Positions 51,316 through 57,048 of a stretch of 57,048 bases of DNA are shown piece by piece. Both the position numbers and the translations under genes were made by a program. How positions within the stretch are numbered: position 1 is the first letter of the stretch; each line of letters starts with the position of its first letter. Source of the stretch: Deltaproteobacteria bacterium (GTDB taxonomy: Bacteria; Myxococcota_A; Polyangia; Fen-1088); the NCBI GenBank assembly GCA_016935975.1, contig JAFGPX010000257.1, positions 1 to 57,048 on the forward strand, given 5' to 3'. A model generated the notes under the pieces. That model saw only the letters and a program-made list of their open reading frames with translations, searched no databases and was not told the origin of the DNA.

Positions 51316-51420
51316 GAACCACAGAGGACACGGAGCCCGGACCGGAATGGGAAAGGTTCGGATCCGGATCCGGGAGCCCTTCCCTTCCGTCTCTGTGTCC
51401 TCTGTGTTCTCTGTGGTGAA
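51316..51420. repeat. Inverted repeat of CACAGAGGACACAGAG type
   Basis: ACCACAGAGGACACGGAG near 51318-51335 is mirrored by CTCTGTGTCCTCTGTG from 51391, which continues TTCTCTGTGGTGAA. The arms enclose a GC-rich centre with GATCCGGATC. Such sequences could form a long hairpin. No open frame lies inside. It may be a scattered intergenic repeat. Confidence 0.6.
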
Positions 51421-51530
51421 ACACCTGAGATTCACTCTGCTTTCAAACCGTTCGGTGCTCCAGGCCCCGGTACGGCTTCCGAGCTTTCGCCGTCGGCGCT
51501 CTCTTCGTCCTCCGCGCTCTCTCGGCTTCC

Positions 51531-52169
51531 CTACAGCTTGGGCTTGGCCTCCATGGCTTTCAGGAAGGCCGCGGCGTCGTTCGACGCCTGGTCGAGGTCA
51601 GGTGGAAAGCCGTAGCCGTCCACGCCCACCTCCAGGTACAAGGCGCCGAAGCTGGCGTAGGCGGTCAGGCCGGTCAGAGCCTCGGAGCCCAGCGCCACCG
51701 ACGTGTCGTAGCCTGGGATGGGGGTCGTCGCCCCTTGCAGATCGACCTTGTAGTCGACCATCGATTTGGCATTGGCCGCGGTGTCGAAGGCCATGGCGAC
51801 CAGGACGCAATTGAGCAGGTCTCCGGGGCCGTCCAGCGTCTCGTAGTACGCGAACTTCATGCCCCGCGAGATGTAGCCGTCCGCGGGGCCGTCGATTTTT
51901 TCCCACAGGTTGGTGCTGTCGTACAGAGAGAACGAATCCGCAGCCGCGGCCTGGACCCAGCCCGAAACCTCGTTGTCGGTCAGCTTGTAGCTCTGGCCGA
52001 AGCCGCTCAGATCCAGGGCGCCGCCACCGCCCGCACCGCCACTGCCGCCGGACCCGCTGCCGCCCGTGCCGCCATTGCTCGAGGACGAGCTTGAGCAGCC
52101 GAGCAGCGGTGCGACGAAGGACACGAGTAGGATCGGATGCCAGTAGGTACGAGGGCGAGCGACGGTCAT
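51531..52169 (-). CDS. Lipoprotein, coupled to the DUF362 gene
   Basis: The protein has 212 residues. AAGGAGAAAAC precedes the ATG, which overlaps the stop of the DUF362 gene (ATGA). The lipobox A-P-L-L-G-C gives Cys25. A Ser/Gly-rich linker is followed by a domain with L-W-E-K-I-D-G-P-A-D-G-Y-I-S-R-G-M, F-A-Y-Y-E-T-L and V-A-M-A-F-D-T-A-A-N-A. This faintly recalls DUF6599-type periplasmic proteins. The tight coupling suggests the lipoprotein works with the Tat-exported DUF362 protein. The function is unknown. Confidence 0.75.
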   Translation of the reverse strand: MTVARPRTYWHPILLVSFVAPLLGCSSSSSSNGGTGGSGSGGSGGAGGGGALDLSGFGQSYKLTDNEVSGWVQAAAADSFSLYDSTNLWEKIDGPADGYISRGMKFAYYETLDGPGDLLNCVLVAMAFDTAANAKSMVDYKVDLQGATTPIPGYDTSVALGSEALTGLTAYASFGALYLEVGVDGYGFPPDLDQASNDAAAFLKAMEAKPKL

Positions 52170-53911
52170 GTTTTCTCCTTGCCATGTTCCAAGCCCCGCT
52201 CCTCGTCCGCCGGCGTGGCGGAAGAGGGCTCGGCTTCCTTCTTCGATGGAGTCGGCTGCGCCAGAGTCTCCCTGCGCAGGAAGAGCCGCCGGAGCTGACC
52301 GGCGACGAGCGCCCCGACCAAGAGCCCGGCGCCGAGGCCGCCGCCTCCAGCGCGCGCACCAGCGACTTCGCAGCCGCAGCCGAGATTGGAGGCGGCCACG
52401 GATTGGCCCGAGCTGCCGCCGCTTCCCGGGGAGCCACCGGAGCCGGAGGCGGAAGCGCTCGTCTGCGCGCCGCCCGATCCACCCGCGCTGCTGCCGCCCG
52501 AGCTGGTCGTGCCGCCGCTGCCCGAGCCACCCATGCCGCTGGCACCGCCACTGGCCACCCCGCCCGCGCCGCTGCTGCCGCCCGCGCTCGCGCCGCCACT
52601 GCCATCCGCGCCGGCCGAGCCGCTCTTCCCCCCTGCGCCGGAGCCGCCCGTGCGCGAGGCAACGTCTCGGGAAACGCCGCCGTCCCGCCTGCCCCCGCCG
52701 CCCGCGCTGCCGCCGGTGCCGCTCGCGTCGGCGCCGCCGCCGCCACCCGAACCGCCGGAGCCGCTGGCGCCGCCCGCGTTGGCGCCGCCGCTGCCCGAGG
52801 TGTCGCCCGCGCCCGCGCCGCCGGAGCCGCCTGGCCCCGCGTCGGGGGTGTCGGCCGCCGGTGGCACCAGGATCCACTCCGGATCGCTCGTGGTGTAGCC
52901 CCAGCCCGTCAGGTACGAGTTGACCGTGGCCGAATCGTGCGAGAGCTTGGAAACCTCTTCGCGGACCTTCTTGACCAGGAGGTAGTCGACCGCGGGCGCG
53001 AAGGTGCCCATGACGAAGTAGCAGGGCATGAGCTCGGGCTGGCCAAAGATGTCGGCCTTGTTGCAGAACATGGAATCGACGAAACACAACTGCTGTCGCG
53101 GCGGATCGCCGCCGATGATCGCATCGGCCTTGTTCATGCTGTAGATGAGGTTGTTCAGGTCCGTGTGCGTGGCGTCCGGCTCCCACGTCCCGTAGTGGTT
53201 CTTCATGCACAGCGTGACCTTGCCGAACATCATGTGACCCTTGTTGTTGGCGATGTTGATCAAGATGTCGACCGTGCCGTCCGCGATCTTGGCGGCGCAA
53301 CGGCGGGTGGCGCCGCTGGCCAGCTTGGCGTCCTTCCAGCCGCCCAGGAGATCCCCGGACTGGCCGCTGGGCGCGCCCACGACGCCCAGCACCTTGTTCT
53401 TGTCGGTGGTGCTGAACGACGAGGCGAAGATGTTGGTCGCGGGCGAGTGCCCGTCGTAGACGATGAAGTTCTGGGGCTTGACGCCCCAGTCGACAAACAG
53501 GTTGCTGAACTTCTGCAGCACGGCGAGGCGGGCCGTGTTTCTGGCTTCACCCGCGTTGACCTTGACGGCGACCACGGTGTCGGCCCACGGCTTGCTGGAA
53601 CGGAAGACGGTCTTCCAGGCCTCGTCGGCCGTGCTCTTCTGGGTGAGTGCCACGGCCATGGCGTCCATGTTGGCCTGCACGCGGGGCCAATCGACGGCGT
53701 CGTTCTGCGTGGCGAAGGTCATGTTCGACGGGACGCTCTTCATCATCTTGGGATCGGTCAGGCCCACCACGCGCATGTTGCCGATGTCCGGGTTGATCTC
53801 CATCTTCCCGTTCGTGGGCCACGCCGCCTGGGCCTGACGGGCTCGGCCCAGCGCCAGCCCTGTCGCGCCAGCGGCCGTCACCTTGAGGAAGTCCCGTCTT
53901 TCCTTCTTCAT
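52166..53911 (-). CDS. Tat-exported DUF362 protein with MYXO-CTERM-like tail
   Basis: The protein has 581 residues. It begins M-K-K-E-R-R-D-F-L-K, a Tat signal, followed by a hydrophobic stretch and A-Q-A-A-W. The next 330 residues fit DUF362: V-V-A-V-K-V-N, N-I-A-N-N-K-G-H, N-N-L-I-Y-S-M-N-K-A-D-A-I-I-G-G-D. A long Gly/Ser/Ala-rich linker follows, then L-G-C-G-C-E-V-A-G-A-R, a hydrophobic helix and L-R-R-L-F-L-R-R. This resembles the MYXO-CTERM sorting tag (Cys pair, helix, Arg), although about 30 residues follow it. The protein is likely folded in the cytoplasm and displayed at the cell surface. The domain's reaction is unknown. Confidence 0.83.
   Translation of the reverse strand: MKKERRDFLKVTAAGATGLALGRARQAQAAWPTNGKMEINPDIGNMRVVGLTDPKMMKSVPSNMTFATQNDAVDWPRVQANMDAMAVALTQKSTADEAWKTVFRSSKPWADTVVAVKVNAGEARNTARLAVLQKFSNLFVDWGVKPQNFIVYDGHSPATNIFASSFSTTDKNKVLGVVGAPSGQSGDLLGGWKDAKLASGATRRCAAKIADGTVDILINIANNKGHMMFGKVTLCMKNHYGTWEPDATHTDLNNLIYSMNKADAIIGGDPPRQQLCFVDSMFCNKADIFGQPELMPCYFVMGTFAPAVDYLLVKKVREEVSKLSHDSATVNSYLTGWGYTTSDPEWILVPPAADTPDAGPGGSGGAGAGDTSGSGGANAGGASGSGGSGGGGGADASGTGGSAGGGGRRDGGVSRDVASRTGGSGAGGKSGSAGADGSGGASAGGSSGAGGVASGGASGMGGSGSGGTTSSGGSSAGGSGGAQTSASASGSGGSPGSGGSSGQSVAASNLGCGCEVAGARAGGGGLGAGLLVGALVAGQLRRLFLRRETLAQPTPSKKEAEPSSATPADEERGLEHGKEKT
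52420..52800. repeat. Low-complexity region encoding the Gly/Ser/Ala linker
   Basis: Repeats of the kind GCCGCCGCTGCCCGAGCC on the plus strand encode G-S-G-G and A-G-G-A units on the minus strand. They underlie spurious open frames on the other strand. Confidence 0.7.
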
Positions 53912-54314
53912 GAACCACTCCTTAGCGTCGAGAGTGAGCTAGTCACCAAGACAGGCCGAAGCTACGTCGATACCGAAGCCAGCGCGCCGATGGCGGCGTG
54001 GCCAGAAGAATACACGGCGGGGAAGGACAAGGGCGCGATTTTGCTTGACGCGTTTGACCTGCGAACCTTGCCTGGGTGGGACCGAGGGCTCGCGGACCCA
54101 GTCGTTGCGCCTTGCTGCCGCGGGGCCGTGCCCGTCACGTGGATGCGCGACGTCAGTAGACCTTTTGTGCGCTCCATTCCGGTTGTTGGGGGATGGCGGA
54201 CGGGCTGGGCATCAAGCCTTCTTCGGCCCTTGCGCGGTTGGCAATCGTGGTACTTTCCCCGTCCGTAGCCAACGAGTCGACGAAAGAAAGGCTACTGCAA
54301 CCGGAGGACGCCAC
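53912..54314. other. Divergent intergenic region between the DUF362 and barrel genes
   Basis: About 400 bases without a recognisable gene. Promoters for both neighbours must lie here, but no clear consensus was seen. GGAGGACG lies directly before the ATG at 54315. Confidence 0.4.
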
Positions 54315-55010
54315 ATGCTGGGCAAGGTCATCTCGCGCATCGCATTCGTGGTGCTGCTGCTGGCAGCGCGACCGGTCCGGGCTGCCATGCCGGGCGATTC
54401 CGGCTTCGAGATCGGCGTGCGCACCGGGTACGCCTTTTCGGCCGGCCGCCTCGGGGCGCCGCCCGACGGGACCGACTATGATCTCGACGACTACGTCACG
54501 GGGCAATGGCCGATCTGGATCGACGCAGGCTACCGCCTGAACCCCAACCTGTACCTGGGCGGCTACTTCCAGTACGGCACGGGCTTCGTCAACGACGACC
54601 GGCAGGATCTCTGCCGCAACGCCAACGTGAACTGCTCGGCGTCCGACGTGCGCCTCGGCGCCATGGCCCGTTACCACTTCGTGCCCGCGTGGCCATTGTC
54701 GCCCTGGGCCGGGCTCGGCTTCGGCTACGAGTGGGGGACGTTCTCGCTGCACCAGTCGCTTCTCGGCGAGAGCGACATCGACTCGCTCTGGCACGGCTTC
54801 GAGTTCTTGAACCTGCAGGCCGGGGCCGACTACCGGTTCGCGCATCGCTTCGTGCTCGCGCCGTTTCTCAGCTTCTCGCTCGGCCAGTTCCGCAAGATAG
54901 AGACCACGACCCGCGCCGGCTCGACGACCACGACCACCACCGAGAGCCTGGCGAAGAAGTCGATCCACGAATGGATTCTGATCGGCGTGCGCGTCGCCTT
55001 CGTGCCGTAA
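54315..55010 (+). CDS. Outer-membrane beta-barrel protein
   Basis: The protein has 231 residues. GGAGGACG precedes the ATG. A signal peptide ends near V-R-A-A-M-P. The mature chain is a series of amphipathic strands such as F-E-I-G-V-R-T-G-Y-A-F, Y-L-G-G-Y-F-Q-Y-G, L-G-A-M-A-R-Y-H-F and L-G-F-G-Y-E-W-G, with loop cysteines (D-L-C-R-N-A-N-V-N-C). This fits an OmpW/OmpA-like 8-strand barrel, common in myxobacteria. It ends V-A-F-V-P rather than with the usual terminal Phe. The function is unknown. It converges on the propeller lipoprotein gene. Confidence 0.75.
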   Translation: MLGKVISRIAFVVLLLAARPVRAAMPGDSGFEIGVRTGYAFSAGRLGAPPDGTDYDLDDYVTGQWPIWIDAGYRLNPNLYLGGYFQYGTGFVNDDRQDLCRNANVNCSASDVRLGAMARYHFVPAWPLSPWAGLGFGYEWGTFSLHQSLLGESDIDSLWHGFEFLNLQAGADYRFAHRFVLAPFLSFSLGQFRKIETTTRAGSTTTTTTESLAKKSIHEWILIGVRVAFVP

Positions 55011-55020
55011 GGGCAGTCAG

Positions 55021-56547
55021 TCAATAGGGCGTGATGCGGCCGATCTTGTTGCTGCCGGATTCGGTGAACCAGATATTGCCGTCGGGACCGGTCACGATGC
55101 TCTCGGGCAGGGAACCAGAGCCCCAGGTCGACCCGGGCAGCGAGAACTCGGTGACCGCCCCATCCGGGGTGACGTAGCCGATGCCGTTGCCGTCGTATTC
55201 GGTGAACCAAACGTTGCCGTCCGGCCCCGCCGCAATGCCGTGCGGGCTGCTGCCCCGGGTCGGAACCGCGAAGGAGGTCATGTTGCGCGCGTCGGCGGCC
55301 GCGAAGCGGCCGATCCTGCCCCCAGTCTCTTCGGTGAACCACAGGTAGCCGTCGGGCCCGAGCGCGATGTCGTAGGGTCCGCTGTTCATGGTTGGGACCG
55401 AGTATTCGGTGATCTGTCCGGCCGTGGTGATGCGGCCGATCTTGTTGCCGTCGCGTTCGGTGAACCACAGGTTGCCGTCGGGCCCGGCCACGATGCGCGA
55501 GGGATGGGAGCCGGTGGTGGGGACGGAGAACGAGGTCGGGTTCCTCGGGTCGCTGGGGGCAAGACGTCCGATGCGGCCTGGGCTGTACTCGGTGAACCAG
55601 AGATTGCTGTCGGGGCCGACCGTGATGCCGGTCGGTTTGCCCCCTGCGGTCGCCGTCGCGTACTCGGTGATCTGCCCGGACGTGGTGATGCGTGCGATCC
55701 TGCCGCCGCCGTACTCGGTGAACCACAGGTTGCCGTCAGGGCCGGCCACGATGCAGTCCGGGGTGCTGCTCATGGTGGGCACCATGAACTCGGTGATGCT
55801 GCCGTCGACGGTGATACGGCCGATCTTGTTGCCGCTGTGCTCGGTGAACCAGAGATTGCCGTCCGGCCCCACCGTGATGCACCAGGGCTCGCTGCCCGGA
55901 GTGGGGACGGAGAACTCGGTGATGACGTGGGAGGGGCCGTCGGGCCTTTGGGGCCCGTCGCTGCCACCGCTGCCTCCCGTGCCGGTGCTGCCGCCCGCGC
56001 CGCCGCTGCCACCCGTGCCGCCGGTCGCCGCCGGCCCGTCGGGTTCCATCTCGGCGTCGATGCTGCTGGCATCGTCGGTGGCGGTCGGCGTGTCGGCCGG
56101 CGCGTCGCCGGTTTCGGGCAGGCCGGAGTCGTCGCCAGCGGGGTCCGACGGTCCGGCGTCAGTGCCGGGAGCCCCGCCGCTTCCCCCCGTGCCAGAGGCG
56201 CCGGCCGCGCCGCCGACGCCGACGACTCCGCCTGCGCCAAGGGCGTCGTTTCCGGTTTGGACATCCACTGCGGGCGCTGCCTGGGAATCCGCATGGTCGC
56301 CCAATCCACCGTCCGGCGCGTTGGTGGCCACCTCTTGCGGCGTGCCGGTGTCGATCGCCCCCGGGACCGCCGCGCCGGTTTCGACCCCCGGATCGGCGCT
56401 GTCGCCTCCGGCGGGCCCGAGGTCGGGTGAAACGCTCGCGTCCTTGACCACCGGCGCCCGCAGCTTGGCGATGTCGACCGAACAGGCGGCGATGGCCAGA
56501 GTAGCGATCCATAGGATCCGGGGCGGGACTGTCCGGCGCTGCAGCAT
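55021..56547 (-). CDS. Lipoprotein with seven-repeat Vgb-like beta-propeller
   Basis: The protein has 508 residues. The lipobox A-I-A-A-C gives Cys22. An acidic, Gly-rich linker reaches to about residue 205. The rest is seven repeats of about 42 residues with the core G-P-D-G-N-L-W-F-T-E and K-I-G-R-I, as in virginiamycin B lyase (Vgb). Repeat six keeps P-H-G-I and, 14 residues on, T-E, like His270 and Glu284 of Vgb. The position matching His287 is Gly, so lyase activity is unlikely. It is more probably a surface-attached binding propeller. It converges with the barrel gene and is divergent from the partial lipoprotein gene at the window end. Confidence 0.82.
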   Translation of the reverse strand: MLQRRTVPPRILWIATLAIAACSVDIAKLRAPVVKDASVSPDLGPAGGDSADPGVETGAAVPGAIDTGTPQEVATNAPDGGLGDHADSQAAPAVDVQTGNDALGAGGVVGVGGAAGASGTGGSGGAPGTDAGPSDPAGDDSGLPETGDAPADTPTATDDASSIDAEMEPDGPAATGGTGGSGGAGGSTGTGGSGGSDGPQRPDGPSHVITEFSVPTPGSEPWCITVGPDGNLWFTEHSGNKIGRITVDGSITEFMVPTMSSTPDCIVAGPDGNLWFTEYGGGRIARITTSGQITEYATATAGGKPTGITVGPDSNLWFTEYSPGRIGRLAPSDPRNPTSFSVPTTGSHPSRIVAGPDGNLWFTERDGNKIGRITTAGQITEYSVPTMNSGPYDIALGPDGYLWFTEETGGRIGRFAAADARNMTSFAVPTRGSSPHGIAAGPDGNVWFTEYDGNGIGYVTPDGAVTEFSLPGSTWGSGSLPESIVTGPDGNIWFTESGSNKIGRITPY

Positions 56548-56685
56548 GCGATCAAAAGCTTCAATCGGCAGAACGCCAGCTTTCCTGATGCCCTGCGGTT
56601 TCGCCCAGGAGGAGTCAGTCGAGAGTCACCTGCGTCGCGTGCACAGGTTGGGCTGCGCGGTGGTACGATCGCACCTGGAGGAGCC

Positions 56686-57048
56686 GTGTGCGGAAGAACT
56701 CGACACGCAATGACCCTCGGCCTGATCGCGCTTCTTGGTTGCGGTTCCGGCAGCGGCAAGAGGAGTGATGCCGGCGCGAGCGGCGGCAACGGCGGCAGCA
56801 CGATGGCGAGCAGCGTGGTTGGAACGGGGGGCGGCGGAGGGCCAGGCGGCCGGGTCGGGACCGGCGGCAGCGGCGGGGGAGGGGCCGCAGGCGGCGCCGA
56901 CGCCGCGCTCGACGCCAGCTCGATTCCGGCCGACGCCACGAGCCCCGTGGGCGCCACCTGCGCCCCAGGGGCATCGCATCTAGTTTCGGAGCGATCTCCG
57001 TTGGATAGCGGTACGGGCGAAATGGCAGGAAACTGGATGGCCACCGAC
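56686..57048 (+). CDS. Lipoprotein with Gly-rich linker, partial (3' end outside window)
   Basis: From GTG 56686, preceded by GGAG at 5 bases, the frame stays open to the end of the window (121 codons). The start reads V-C-G-R-T-R-H-A-M-T-L-G-L-I-A-L-L-G-C, a signal with Arg residues and a lipobox at Cys19. ATG 56710 would lack the positive charge. A Gly/Ala-rich linker follows, then A-T-C-A-P-G and an undefined start of the next domain. It belongs to the same family of linker lipoproteins seen through the window. The passenger domain lies outside. Confidence 0.75.
   Translation, partial: MCGRTRHAMTLGLIALLGCGSGSGKRSDAGASGGNGGSTMASSVVGTGGGGGPGGRVGTGGSGGGGAAGGADAALDASSIPADATSPVGATCAPGASHLVSERSPLDSGTGEMAGNWMATD

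Noticed and set aside
1-57048. tRNA or rRNA genes
   Set aside because: GTTCGAA-type strings (for example near 12350 and 37180) lie inside coding regions with no cloverleaf. No rRNA-like stretch was recognised.

Overview
The window is about 57 kb of high-GC DNA. It looks like the chromosome of a myxobacterium, probably of the Polyangia/Sorangium type. The evidence is convergent rather than decisive: many secreted lipoproteins with long Gly/Thr/Ser-rich linkers, a Tat-exported protein with a MYXO-CTERM-like tail, a sigma-54 activator, a 1776-residue Ser/Thr kinase-ATPase-GAF-SpoIIE protein, a soluble LacI-like hybrid histidine kinase and an ECF sigma/anti-sigma pair. No rRNA, tRNA, CRISPR array or prophage was recognised.

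Layout. 1-7465 is a tandemly duplicated surface locus. Secreted TPR proteins alternate with lipoproteins that share a Cys-rich head and a flexible linker but end in different passengers: an alpha/beta hydrolase (twice) or a Cys-rich MopE-like region. 7656-10351 holds an IS91-like transposase remnant cut by a 2.6 kb insertion sequence with 14-bp perfect inverted repeats. 10696-13081 (minus) encodes a CnoX-like thioredoxin-TPR protein and an Ig-like lipoprotein. A 156-bp MITE lies at 13818-13973. An HTH gene overlapping a P2-type cation ATPase fills 14022-17067.

17123-22493 is the most interesting locus. A XylR/MopR-type sigma-54 activator, with residues that match the phenol-sensing pocket and zinc site, is divergent from a three-gene operon. 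The operon encodes an M20 metallohydrolase, an acetate kinase and a degenerate acetate-kinase paralogue. It is preceded by a near-consensus -24/-12 promoter and a perfect palindrome. 22762-28092 is the giant signalling protein. 28149-30219 (minus) encodes indolepyruvate oxidoreductase with a shortened alpha subunit, divergent from trpF and a decayed alcohol dehydrogenase/aldolase pair. GalT, a membrane sulfatase-HEAT fusion and a LacI-like sensor kinase follow.

40533-45309 is a plus-strand run: HprK-like kinase, TonB/AgmX-like protein, barrel-like protein, ECF sigma factor and probable anti-sigma factor. A Kazal-domain lipoprotein follows, then a collapsed VapBC locus, an XPB-Bax1 helicase-nuclease pair and an acyltransferase. 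The right end encodes a translationally coupled DUF362 protein and lipoprotein, an outer-membrane barrel, a seven-repeat Vgb-like propeller lipoprotein and the start of another lipoprotein.

All domain calls were made by eye from translated sequence. No database search was run.
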